Positions 1-11,375 of a stretch of 64,000 nt of DNA are shown one piece after another. Both the position numbers and the translations under genes were made by a program. The stretch is taken from positions 9,939,916 to 10,003,915 of the forward strand of contig JAQFVV010006220.1 of NCBI GenBank assembly GCA_028023455.1, in the 5' to 3' direction. How positions within the stretch are numbered: position 1 is the stretch's first letter; every line of letters starts with the position of its first letter. This DNA is from Epiperipatus broadwayi. Lineage: Eukaryota; Onychophora; Udeonychophora; Euonychophora; Peripatidae. The notes under the pieces are model-generated. The model saw nothing but the letters and a program-made list of their open reading frames with translations. It had not been told where the DNA came from and did not search any database.

Positions 1-225
1 AAAAAAATACCTAAGTAGATAAAGGTAGATAGATAGATGAATGGTTTAAATGGAATGTGGATGAATGGATAGATAAATAGATAGGTACTTAGATAGACAG
101 ATAGGTCGTTATACAGATAAATAAGTAAATATATATGGTAGATAGATAATAGTTGGATAAATTAATTGACAGATAGTTTATTAGGTTGGTAGACAAATAA
201 ATAGACAGATAAAGTGGATAGGCAA
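1..225. repeat. degenerate GATA-type microsatellite
   Basis: Interspersed gata, gatg and gaca tetramers run through the first 225 bases with many interruptions. It is an old tetranucleotide repeat. The open frame on the minus strand here is only a translation of the repeat. Confidence 0.8.
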
Positions 226-3200
226 TTTTTTTTGTAAAAAAAATCAAGATATTTTTTCTATTAAAATTAATGCAAGTAGAATATATTAACTTCAGATAAT
301 AAAATATGAAATTATGCATCACATTACAAACATTTTTGTTCTTATATCTGTTAATCCAAATTAATGTGGATCTTTAATTTTCCTACTAATAATAGCTAGA
401 TTACCATTTGTAGATAGTAACTGAATGACCAGATCAGTTTTCTATAGGCCAACTATCTGGAAAAAAAATCTTATCCTGATTGTGACCTGAATGAGTTTCT
501 AAAGTGCATTCGGCCAAGACTCGGCTTAGTTGGATGGAGCTTTGTTTTATTTGTAAAATATTAGAATAAATGTTGAAGATATTATAAAAGAAAACGATGA
601 TTGAAATTTTAATTAACTCAGGTATCGTAACAAAACCAAAAATTAGTGAAAATTGTAACTTGTCTGAAATTTTAGATTTTTGCAAATTGCAAAAGATAAT
701 GTCACTGATGTAGCATATTTTATTAACTAGTTATATATGCTAGTAAATAATTTAATTTTTACACATAAGTTTAATTTTTTATAATAAAAAGAAACTACAG
801 TGTGCAACTACCCCCCCCCTCACTAGAGTCCTGCATTGCTTTCGATTGGCTTTGCAATAATAATCACAATTAAATATTTGAGAGATCTTGTAAATATTGA
901 GTATTCAACAGTTTCGTTCAATTAGGTCTCTCTCTCTCTCTCTCTTTTTTTTTTGATTATGTTAATCAATGTTTTGAGTTCCTACTCAGTAAGAGAATGG
1001 TCAAGGGTCTCTTCAGAGGATTAATTAGTAAATAAGATATTAATTTAAAGAGAGAATATATTTTTGTTAAAATACGATACTAAAGAATTGTATTTATATT
1101 ATCATAAATCTGAATCAAGCGCTTCTCTGGTATTTTAATTTTCAAATAGAATTACTTTTATACAAAACAAAAAATTGATAGAAATTATATTTGTTTTTTA
1201 AATTACAGATTTTATTTTTTCTCTTGACTCCTGAAGCATAATTATCAGCTACATATTATAGCATATAAGCAAAAAGATAACTACCAAAGAATAATATTTA
1301 ACTATCATCACTGTTGTCAATTTGTTTTTGTTTTCTTCATTATTATTCTTTTTAAACTAATATAGGCAGATTATTCTTTAATTTTGAAATGTTTTTTTTT
1401 TTTTTTTTTACAAATGAATATTATCTTTTGTATAAAAGTTCTCTATTTATCTCTATCATTTGAATTATGTAATGTTATAATAGTATTGGCCCATATTATT
1501 TTCTTCTATTTCCACGTTAACTATTCATTTTTTAATAAATTTTTATAACAAGCATCATTCATCCTTCTGCACATTGTTTGCTATTATTTATCTGCACTCA
1601 TTATTATACAGATGTCATATTATTTATTTTTTTACATCGTGATTTTTTTACTTATCATCTCCAGAAAATTATTTCAATTATGGATAATCTATCTTTATAT
1701 TTTATTATTTATGATTTCTGTTTCTATTCGTTATAGAAGAATATTCTGTAGAATTTATTTATAAATTATATTTGATTTTTTAAAGAATATTCCTCCCCTG
1801 CAATATAGAGTTTATCTTATTAAATAGTCTTTCTATTGTTTCCAATTCTTTTTGTAATTTCCAAATTTGATGTCAAACTGCTTTCTAAAATTAATTGATT
1901 TTCTGGTTCTTTCGCAAATCAGTAAACAGTTCTGCCAGTCACTTGACAACTATTCTACTTTTTTTCTTAACAAATTATTTTTGAAGTTCTATTTCTTATA
2001 TTTTTCCAATAGTGGATTATACATATAATCTGCATCCTTTTCATTTTTTTTATTATGATACCTAAGTAAGAGTAAAAATTAAATAATATAAGTATATATT
2101 TTTAATCTGATATCTCTATATAAATTATCTCACACTTCATAGACAAGACTTTATATTTATGCCTATGCAGATTTAAACAATATCAAAAATAATAGTCATT
2201 TTTTGGATAGTTATTTGCTGAATCTAAAAAACTAATAAAGCCACATATAATCTGCAAGATATTTTCGGATTCCCAAAGCTCCTTTACATTATTTTATTTA
2301 TTCCCGAATTGTGCAACTACTTTGATTCTCATTTGATATTTATAAATGAATCTACAATGCTCCTTTTTTTTTGTTGCAAATACTCTTTTATAAATTGTGG
2401 AAATTAGTCCCAATTTTATTTCTTTGGATAGTTATGTCTTTCTATAATATTATATTAAAGCGTTTTATTTTATTCTCATGATTTTTTTTCTCTATATTTT
2501 ATTAATTCTGTATTGATTTATTCTGGTGGTTGTTTTTTCATTCCTTGACATCTTTTTAACTTATTCAGATGTTATTTTTAGGTCAACTTTATCAAATGTA
2601 TATTTTTTTAATTTCATGATATATTTTTTTTATTTCTAAAAGTTCATCATTCAGTTATTTCATTTTATTAATAACAGATGTGCATTATATTATGTTTCCT
2701 TCAATACAAATTATATTTCTTTCATTACCCCATATGTATATTGTCATACCTTTAGTATATACTTTTGACAATGTTTCATTTTTTGCTTTTCTTATATTTT
2801 CATATCATTTTTTCTTCTTTATGTGTTCCATTGTTATTAATTGTCTTACTATTCTGCCTGGTTTTTGTTTAAGTCTTTATTGTATTTCTTCTAATCATCA
2901 AACCTTATCTTTTATATATATACTTTTATTTTTCATATTTAAATTTTCTGATGTTTTTAAAAAATAAAATATTTTTTCTGCACCTCTAGCAAATCGTTAT
3001 AATAACTCTATAATCATTTTTTAAGCAAATAAATCTTGTATATTTTAATTATTAAAGAAATTCAATGGTGATCTTGTTTTTTATTTGCCTGGCATGAATA
3101 GAAACACTTCACAGTCTTTAAAAGAGATCAATCCTGCAATTTTCTATCATTTATATTATCATTAGTTTTATGATTGATTGCATGATTAATAATAAAGTAT

Positions 3201-3406
3201 TATGTGTTTGATCAAAGGTTTTTAGTATTTTTCTGCTATGTATTTTTAGGAATAACTCTGTGATGAAAAAGTGTACCATCAGTCTTGAAGTTAAAATATC
3301 CACATAATCATTTGCTATCATTATCCAATTATCTTTGAATAAATTTTCTGTTAATATTTTATTTCTATTCTGCCATTAATGTTACAAATCACAATAGCTT
3401 TATTGT
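226..3406. other. AT-rich stretch without a recognisable gene
   Basis: Contains a C8-9 run near 811-819, a (TC)n tract followed by T's at 925-954 and a poly-T run near 1391-1410. From about 1300 onward the plus strand is strongly T-rich, the same bias seen in the minus-strand LINE relics further along, so it may be eroded transposon. I could not align it to a named family. Minus-strand frame 434-685 and plus-strand frame 2680-2967 have no recognisable motif. Confidence 0.5.
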
Positions 3407-3695
3407 TTGGTGTCATATAATGTCATCCAAAAACATATTTTTTATTTTCTCTTGTATATCTTGATTATGGTTATGTATTCCAATTGTTATCATTACTCAA
3501 AAATAATTTGCCATTTCCACAATAATAATGTTCATTTACAACATATCCATAATTTATTGATGAAAATTAATAATTCTAATATAACTTTATTATTTGTGTG
3601 CTTGAATAATTTCAAGCTTGTTTTCCATATCTTGACTTTTTTAAAGATTTCTGAGAATATCCAAATTTTTATGTCATATGTGGAGATTTATATTA
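3407..3695 (-). repeat. dispersed repeat, family 1, copy a
   Basis: Read on the minus strand this segment matches the plus strand at 7951-8263 over most of its length. Shared blocks include one around 'aaatctccacatatgacat', one around 'ctcagaaatctttaaaaaag', one around 'attattattgtggaaatgg' and one around 'ttttggatgacatt'. The two copies are inverted relative to each other. Both are too broken to read a protein. Family not recognised. Confidence 0.6.
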
Positions 3696-4439
3696 TCACT
3701 CCTAAAAATCTTTCTGCATATTCAATCCCATAATGTTTCTCTCATATTGAATAGAAATCAAAACACTTAAAAATATATATATCTACAGTTTTGAGCTGTG
3801 CATATGAAGATTAGTGGATTTGATATTTTTAGTTCATCTAAATAGTGAAGATTATTTACAAAATGCATGCGTAGTGAATGAAAGTGTACCAATTTTTTAC
3901 ATTAGTGAATGATTGTAATATGAGAAATTGAGATGAGAGACATGGATAAATACCAAAAAAGTTTATGATTTTTAGTCTATTATTTGCATTTAATATTTTT
4001 AAGTCTTTGTGTTGAGTGAGAAGATGGCCATTGAAGCAACCTTTAATCTGAAAGGCCATTTTTAATCTTTGGAGAATCAAATTATTTTTCAAATTCATAA
4101 AAGATTTTATTATTTATACATGAGAAATATTTCTCTATCTGATACTTAAAGATATGAAATCTAAAAGCTATAGGTTTTTCTAGTATTTTAGTTTTACATT
4201 AGAAGATTTAATGAGCACTGATGTTTAGAATTATATGATGAAATTATGAAATTTCCATTACTAACATAGTCATCAAAAATTATAATTTAACAAAGTATAC
4301 ATTCAGGATTTGCACTACCATTAAATCAGTTAGGAAGTGATCCCCAGACTTCTCTAAGAAATATGATAATGACATTTAATGGCCATAGTTAAAACATAAT
4401 GGGGTGAAAAAATAATTCTGCATTAGCAAAGGAAGTAGA
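3696..4439. other. AT-rich stretch, nothing recognised
   Basis: No supported gene or repeat. The minus-strand frame 3856-4098 has no motif. The right-hand part, from about 4360, may already belong to the LINE fragment that follows, but no RT motif can be read before about 4440. Confidence 0.5.
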
Positions 4440-5070
4440 CAGTGCTGAATATTATTATCTCCTTAATTTGTATATTCAATACTTAATGTGGGAAGTTATT
4501 CTTATTTTAAGACAATTGTGAATTCATAAATGTGAGGAAAATATTAACCTTAAATATGCTGGTGATATAATATTTGTAAGTGCAAATAGAAAATATTTCA
4601 GAACTCTTCATAGAAGGGTTAGAAAAACCAATGAAAAGATGACTTTATAGATAATATATAAAAGCAAAAATTACAATGACAGGATCAGCAGATGATTTAA
4701 AAAATGATAATAAAAGCATGAAAATGTGTGACAGTTGAATCATTATTCAAAAACGAAAAAAAAATCCATTATTCAAGAGATTCATAACACATTAATATTG
4801 GATAATGTTGCAGTAAAAAATCTGAATAAAGATTTTTAGATATTCATGACCTATCTTTAAAAAACAAAGATCAGAATTGTAGAAACTAAGGTATTTTTTA
4901 TAGATTTCTGTAGAATGAAAGAGTAACACAGAAGATAAATGATAAAAATAATTATTAATAGTTTTGAACAATGGTTTTAGAAAAAAAACTTGAGAATACC
5001 ATGGATTACAAAGAATATGAATTCTAGATATGTGGTCAGATAAAACTGGAACTATTGCTTGAAGTACATG
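4440..5070 (+). mobile_element. LINE reverse transcriptase fragment, decayed
   Basis: Plus-strand remains of a non-LTR retrotransposon RT. The frame around 4459 reads LLNLYIQYLMWEV, matching the LFNLYAEYIM segment after RT motif QGCxLSP. At 4552-4566 the catalytic motif YADD is altered to YAGD, followed by IIFVSANRKYFRTL and a VRKTNEKM stretch. Further on, KTKIRIVETKVF and, around 4960-5016, FEQWF then NLRIPWITKNMN match the thumb and post-RT 'WCWRRMLRIPW' region of LINEs common in invertebrates. Several stops and frameshifts break it, and the endonuclease is absent, so it is an old 5'-truncated copy. The clade is uncertain. Confidence 0.8.
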
Positions 5071-7088
5071 TGGTTAGATCATGATTTACAATTACTAATA
5101 GTGAGTGTATAAAATTTTATAATAACTTGTAATGCATATCTATATAACCATCATATATTTCATCTTGTAATGTTTGTTTTTTACTTTTCTTTTATTTCTT
5201 TTTCTTTGTTTAAAGTTTAAAACTGGCTTTTAATGATGTCATATAATAATAAAAACTTTATGGTACTGAGTTATTATCAATTGGAATAAAATTGTGCACA
5301 CATACCAATATGCGACCAAAAAAATAAAATTTACTCATTTAATTGCAAATATTATTGTAGCATATTCATTTTTTATGTAGTGCACCACCATATTTATGGT
5401 TTTATAATCTTAAAATCTAATCAAAGAAGACCAATTAATCAAAAATGAATGATAAAAGTGGGTCTACTTGCATTATTTTTCTGGATGTATTGACTTTTAA
5501 ATGATTATATTTCTAAATAGATTAATATGCCATTAGTTAAAAAAATGACAAAATGTTTTTTTTTATAGTATGTATATTTTATATCTTAAAACACTTTATT
5601 TTAGAATAAGTTAGCACACCTACACTTGTGTATGATGATTTAAAAAAATAGTGAACTGAAGTCCAGGATCACTAGACTCTATTGCCATTATTTCATATAC
5701 AACTTGATTGTATAATTGTTTGAATTATGTCAAACATTGTAGTTAAGTAATTCTTTTTTCTCAGCATATTTTCTATTGCATTTTATAGTAATTATCATTA
5801 TTTTTAACATTATTAAACCAAGATTATTTCAGTTCCTTCAATCCTTAGTTTCTTTTTTATATATCATTCCAACAACTTTAACTTTTCCATTCACGTATAT
5901 ATATATCTTTCCTTTCTAGGTCTTTAATAATTTTTGAGGAACCAACAAAAATACTCAACTGACATTTAGTTAAGACAAATCAAGATCTAGGGAGATAGAC
6001 TATCGTTTTCTGTGTCTTAAATTTAGAGATAAAAGCTATTAAAGTCAATACACTATGCAATCTGTGATGATGAGCAGTTTATCCATGTTCATTTATACAT
6101 AAATAATCACATTAGTAATAAGAACTGCAATGACAAGTACAGAGATATCATTAGGAATTTGTCCTTCTTTACTCTTTTAAGGTTTCAAAGAGGAATCAAA
6201 GATTCTTCTTTCAAGTAACAATAGATTTTTAATTGTCATATCTAAGCTACCAATAGTAATGCTATGCATTTAAACTTTTTTATATATAAATTTTTATCCT
6301 AAATTAGGAATCCAGAGAGTGCAGACACTTAATTGCTCTCTTATATCATTACATTATTTACACTGTTTATAGAAAAGATAGATTTCACTGATGCACTCTA
6401 AATTATTGCTTTCTTATTCAAAAGGCAATAAAGTTGTAGTAATGGTTTTACAAGAATATTTATATTACAATTATATTTCATATTAAAGCATCCCCGATGA
6501 TTTATAAACAATTTATTTCTCTTTAATATGACTTACATGTATATAAATATATTGTAAAAACAATCTGTTTTAAAATTTAGTATATTATTAATTGCAACGC
6601 GTCAACTATTTAAAATAGTAATGTTTATTCTACCATTAAATACAAAAAAAAAAAAAAGAAATATATATTTGACTGAAGATAACCTTTTTAAAGTAGTCAA
6701 CACTTCAAACTGTATTAGCAATAAAATTATGATTGCAAATTAAAGCAAATTTAATATTATTAACAGATTTTTTTAGAGATTTAAAAGTTTTCCTATTCTT
6801 TCCATATCATTTTAAAATAAGCAGTAACACTTTTTCTCTGATCACTATATTATTAGGTAATAAAGCTCTAATTAATTATTTGCAGTTAATTTGATTAATA
6901 ATATTTTTTTCAGAAGTAGGCAATAGTTGATGTAAAGTTTTATTTTCAAAGGATGTTGGTATGGCTTGATGTCTATCAGACTTGGGAGACTCTATCAGCA
7001 TCCAGACTACTTTTAATATTGTTTTTATAAACAATTCAGCATTTAGATCTATCTCTCATTAAAAAATTGAATGATTTTCCCTTTTTTT
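5071..7088. other. AT-rich stretch with one dispersed repeat
   Basis: Mostly unrecognised AT-rich DNA. 6124-6225 resembles 23202-23320, sharing 'tcaaagaggaatca' and 'ttctttca' blocks in the same order. No coding signal. Confidence 0.5.
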
Positions 7089-7106
7089 CATTTGTTTAAA
7101 ATTCAT
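7089..7106. repeat. target site duplication, left copy
   Basis: Perfect 18-bp match to 7198-7215, bracketing the SINE-like insertion. Confidence 0.9.
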
Positions 7107-7197
7107 ATGTCATAGCATCGGCCAGGAGGCGAACCCACAACCGTCTGCAAACAACTAATTGCTTGCAAGGCAGCTACGATGACGGCTAACAACTTGA
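7107..7197 (-). mobile_element. short tRNA-like SINE insertion with 18-bp target duplication
   Basis: A 91-bp GC-richer unit is flanked by the perfect direct repeat catttgtttaaaattcat at 7089-7106 and 7198-7215. On the minus strand it has an A-box-like tagctgccttg and, about 30 nt downstream, a B-box-like ggttcgcctcc, then the tail tcctggccgatgctatgac. The same tail, with a related core, recurs at 50700-50775. The flanking duplication shows insertion by target-primed retrotransposition. The T-arm does not pair well, so it is not a working tRNA gene. The absence of a long A-tail is unusual. Confidence 0.8.
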
Positions 7198-7215
7198 CAT
7201 TTGTTTAAAATTCAT
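7198..7215. repeat. target site duplication, right copy
   Basis: Perfect 18-bp match to 7089-7106. Confidence 0.9.
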
Positions 7216-7289
7216 CTACAGACTTTTATATAAGGATCTATGTTAGCAAAATTCAAACATTACTATACTTAAATGTCTACAATATTCTC

Positions 7290-7420
7290 GTCTGTTGAAA
7301 CATGAAAGACTTTTATGACATTGTAGTATGATCATGATCTTAGGTTTGAATCCTAGTTGAGTAAATTTTTAATTTTCTTATCAACGATTTTAATTTCTTC
7401 CATAGCTGGATAAAGTTTGA
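7290..7420 (+). mobile_element. probable tRNA-derived SINE remnant
   Basis: A good B-box match, aggtttgaatcct, lies at 7342-7354 and is enclosed by a short complementary stem (cttagg/cctag) as in a T-arm. A degenerate A-box region precedes it. The ends are not clear. Confidence 0.4.
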
Positions 7421-7950
7421 TTTTTTTTACCAATCACGAACAGGTTTGGGAATTTTATATTAGATAGATAGTCTAAAGCCAAACTAGCGCAATCTAATAG
7501 TGTGCAATTAATGGTATTTAATTACTTGTAGTTAATGTAAAGATCCCACATTATTTGGATTGTAAAAATAAAAAAATATAATTGTTATATGATGCAATCT
7601 TCATTACTGATAAAAAAAAATGTCATAGTCTTTAAGGAATGCTGAACCCATATTCCAGATACCTCATTAGTTCTATAAATTTGATTCTGTATTAAATATT
7701 TAACTTTAAAGTAAAATATTCTTATCTAGATTTTAAATTGAAGATATTGAAATAAAAATCTGTCAGTATCATTAGATTCAATATTAGATCTTTTCCGAGT
7801 TACACTATAATTATATATATATTTATTTAATAGTTTTTATTCGACTTGAGAGAGACAAAATAAAAAACAAAATTTTTTTAAAAGAAATGATTTATGTAGA
7901 TTTTTTTTTTAAATGCTGGAATAAGCAGAAGATTTTTACAATAAATATTT

Positions 7951-8263
7951 TATGAATACAGATCTCCACTTATGGCATAAAAGTCTGGAAATTCTCAGAA
8001 ACCTAAAAAAAGTCAAGAAATAGAAGAAATTATTTAGGCACATAGAGTGGAATTTTAAATAGTGATAACTTAAAACAAAACTTTCAATCTTCCGTAGAGA
8101 AATTATGAATGAAAACAAATATAATTAACTAAAATGTTGCAAATGAACACATTATTATTGTGAAAATGGCAAATTGTTTTTGAGTAATATGACAATTGGA
8201 ATGTATATTTCTACCAAAATATAAATAAATGGGAAAATGAAGATTGTGTTTTGGATGACATTG
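7951..8263 (+). repeat. dispersed repeat, family 1, copy b
   Basis: Plus-strand counterpart of 3407-3695, with the same blocks in the same order. The two copies lie about 4.3 kb apart in opposite orientation. Family not recognised. Confidence 0.6.
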
Positions 8264-9655
8264 CAATAGACCAATTTAAAATATATATGTACAGTGCAAT
8301 CTTTCAAATAACCTTAATATATGTATGTGGAAGGGGAAGTATTCCATTGTAGTCATATATCTGTATAGTTTTTTTTTTCTTAAATATTAATTTGGTTTCT
8401 AAACTTTCTGATCCAACTTTAGTGAACATCTATTTAACCTTTATTCCGATCAGTAGTTAACTACAGTATAATATTTATAATAATTAAAACTGAATAATAA
8501 TGCAGATAGTAACAATAACGACAAAAGTTTAATCTTTAACCTTTATTACTCAACCAAATAAAAACTAACACAAACAATGACTATTACGTATATCAATAGT
8601 AAAGAATATAATATTTTTTTCGGCATTAAAAAATATAAATAATTACTTAATATATCATATATTTTATAAGTAAAATGTAATATATAAACATCATATATTT
8701 AAAAAGGTAAGATTAAATCTTTTGCACGCTTGACATTTAATAAAAATTTCTACATTTCTAAGAAGACGTGTTTAGAATAAAAATTGCTCTTACTAACTTA
8801 AAAATCATTTTAAAATATGGTTATAGTTTACATAAAATTATATAATTTTTGCAATAATAATATATTAAATTGTGTAAAGTCAAATATTTAAATATGCATG
8901 CGTATCAGTTTATGAAGTACATGTAGTTTTACTATATCATCATCATCATTTTCGTACATTAGCAATCCAATGTAGAGTAATAAAAACATTTCCGAGTGCA
9001 ATTAATATTTTAAAACCATGACTTCTCTTTTCCAAAACAGTCCAACAAGCTTTCATATCTACCTATCTCACATATTCATTTATTTATCTATTATCATCTT
9101 TTTTAACAATTTAGACTACTTTCATTTCAACCTCTTTATTTCTTTCAATGATGATAATCACATCTATTTATTATATCACTTCTATACTTTATTTGCTATT
9201 TTTTCTGGCTAATTCCAATATACTTTTTATATTTTTCTGTGTGATATACAATGATTACACTACGGTTCTTTACAGTGTCCCATTCTCAGAACCATAAGTA
9301 AAAATAAAATAAAAATAAAAACTTGTTCAGGCAAATTAAGCATATTTTCTTTTAATAATCTTGTTTCTATCTGAAAATAATCTTTCATTTGCAAGATCTA
9401 AATCATTTAAATAAATTCAGTCTATTTTTTTCTTTTGCTTTTATTTTAATCTTTAAATTACTCTAATAAAATTGCAGTTAAAATTTTAAAGAGATGAAAT
9501 TACTTTCCCCGATCTTGATCTTTTTTGTATAATCTAATATTCTTCAGAATTTGATAAAATCCTAGTTCTATATTATGATTTTTCAAAGTTTTAAGCATAA
9601 CAAAAATGCTTATAGAATTTTGATCTAGTTTACTGAGTTTTAAATACCTAAGTAC
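8264..9655. other. AT-rich stretch, nothing recognised
   Basis: No gene or repeat that I can support. The plus-strand frame 9018-9212 is AT-rich and lacks motifs. Confidence 0.5.
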
Positions 9656-9752
9656 CTTGCATTATGTATTGCAGTGGTAGAGTGATGTCTTGTCACTTTG
9701 CTGTTCAAACTTTTTATGAACTTTGGAACAATAGGTCTTGCCATTAGACTAG
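9656..9752 (+). mobile_element. tRNA-derived SINE remnant
   Basis: Starts with an A-box-like gcagtggtagagtg, followed by a degenerate B region and the body 'aactttttatgaactttgg'. The body corresponds to 'gaacttcttatgaattcc' in the SINE at 23617-23730, placing both in one family. Confidence 0.5.
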
Positions 9753-9860
9753 AGTAAATATCTGATTATAGAACTGTTGAAAGGGTTATAGATCTAGAAA
9801 TTCCTAATATTTCACCTCATTTTCTAATCATCATGTATATCATATTAGATCACCTATTGC

Positions 9861-10034
9861 TTTTACTACAACTAACTATGACAGTTTCATCACTCCTGCA
9901 ATCTTCTTCAGAACTATAACAAACACAATACAGATATATGAGTACAAATATACATGAACATATAATTTGTGTTTGTTATAGTTCTGAAGAAGATTGCTGG
10001 GCAATCGAAACTATCATAGTGGGTTGTAATAAAA
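9861..10034. repeat. 174-bp palindromic foldback element
   Basis: Arms 9861-9928 and 9967-10034 are inverted copies around a 38-nt loop. The inner 31 bp (9898-9928 against 9967-9997) are a perfect match. The outer parts align with a few mismatches and end in tttta(c/t)tacaac. The right arm contains gaagaagattgctgggcaat, and a diverged single copy of that block occurs at 62717-62749. Confidence 0.85.
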
Positions 10035-10796
10035 ACATTGTAAAGCAGCAATAAAGAGCATAGATGATTTAATATTATATGGATTTGGCAATGCAATAAA
10101 AAAGATAAAGTTATAATATATCATGTATATCATTTGGTATATAGTTTCCCCAACAATTATTCTATATATTCATTTTTGTGTTTTTTTATTCTTTTATTCA
10201 TACATTTAATTGTATGTCTCATTTCTAAATATAAAATAATTCAAAGTGTGATGTCTCATTTGTATATAGATTTCTATAGTTTTATAGGAAAAAATTCTTT
10301 TATACACTTAATAATATTATGGTTGTTTATATTTGATTTACTATATTTTTATTTTATTGCTGTATTTCAATGTCAAGGTGCTTTATGTCTTTGAGATTTT
10401 TATTTCATATAGCTTTCCATAATATTTTGCAGTAATATTTCCTCATGTCAGTCTTAATTTTTACTAAGCCATTTTACAGATTCTAAATATTTAGTCATAT
10501 AAATGGCTCACTTTTAATTATTTTCATACCTTTTCTTCAGCTTGTACTATCTTGTCTGAGCAGAAAAGCTATTAGTGAAATGATTCTATGCCCCACAAAT
10601 GTTTCAATAGATTAAAACAAGTTATAAATTCTATATTAATTAAAGTGGAAGAAGTATTTAGGGTAGTATCAATTGTTAATATTGTATTGACTTTTTAAAA
10701 AGTTCAACTTTTTAGCATTGCCTTAACTCATATTTAACAATTCAATAACTGATATCAAATCTATTTAAAATATATAATCTTAAATATTAGGTTTTG

Positions 10797-10797
<1 letters not shown>
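10035..10797. other. AT-rich stretch, nothing recognised
   Basis: The plus-strand frame 10134-10394 would encode a hydrophobic, Phe/Ile/Tyr-rich peptide. That composition follows from T-rich DNA and no homology is apparent. Confidence 0.5.

Positions 10798-10876
<79 letters not shown>
10798..10876. repeat. (TA)n microsatellite
   Basis: About 39 uninterrupted TA units. Confidence 0.99.
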
Positions 10877-10878
<2 letters not shown>

Positions 10879-11051
10879 AGGTACCCTTGTTTCTATTAAC
10901 ACTGCATATTACTTGTAATCATATGATGACTATTTCCATTATCTAGAATTAATTGCTAAATACTTTTAGAAAAATTATGATTTTGATTATATTTTCCAAG
11001 TACATTTAACCTTTATATTAATAATAGCATTACTATATAACACAAAGTTTC

Positions 11052-11190
11052 AAGTGGTATTATTCTCCTCTTTTCTTTAGATGTTGATAACTAACCAATA
11101 ACAATACTGACATAAAAATCAAATCTGGGATATTTAAATTTATGAATTTTAAATTTAAGGGTAAGCTTAACCAACTAGAACATTCTGTCA
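11052..11190 (-). mobile_element. tRNA-derived SINE, left copy of a head-to-head pair
   Basis: On the minus strand this reads tctagttggttaagcttac (A-box region), cccttaaatttaa, a degenerate B region 'cccagatttgat', and ends near 'gaataatacca'. It is inverted relative to 11230-11375, with which it shares these blocks. Confidence 0.6.
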
Positions 11191-11229
11191 AAATTAGAAA
11201 AGCCTAAACCAACTCAGCTACTCTACCAA

Positions 11230-11375
11230 TGACAGAACAGAATAGCCTAATTGGTTAAAGTATCCCCTTAAATTTAATATCCATGGTTCTAAAGGTCCAA
11301 TGTTTAATTCCCATGCTAGTAGTGTCACTGATCAGGTCAGCAACACTTGAAGAAAATAGGGAAATAATACCACTT
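11230..11375 (+). mobile_element. tRNA-derived SINE, right copy of a head-to-head pair
   Basis: Contains tagcctaattggttaaag, close to the tRNA A box and D-arm 'tagctcagttggttagagc'. It is followed by cccttaaatttaa, a degenerate B box (gtttaattccc) and a body ending in aaataataccactt. About 40 nt separate it from its inverted partner at 11052-11190, so transcripts across both could fold into a hairpin. Confidence 0.65.

Noticed and set aside
1-225. Telomeric or centromeric repeat
   Set aside because: Degenerate GATA-type tetramers are an ordinary microsatellite and do not match a telomere motif.
2680-3733. Two plus-strand frames (2680-2967 and 3407-3733)
   Set aside because: The second lies antisense to a repeat that recurs at 7951-8263. 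Both are low-complexity and hydrophobic.
7107-7197. Functional tRNA gene
   Set aside because: The acceptor and T stems do not pair, and the unit is bracketed by a target duplication.
10134-10394. 86-codon hydrophobic frame that could be read as a membrane protein
   Set aside because: Phe/Ile/Leu/Tyr-rich composition follows from T-rich DNA; no conserved motif and no splice or start context.
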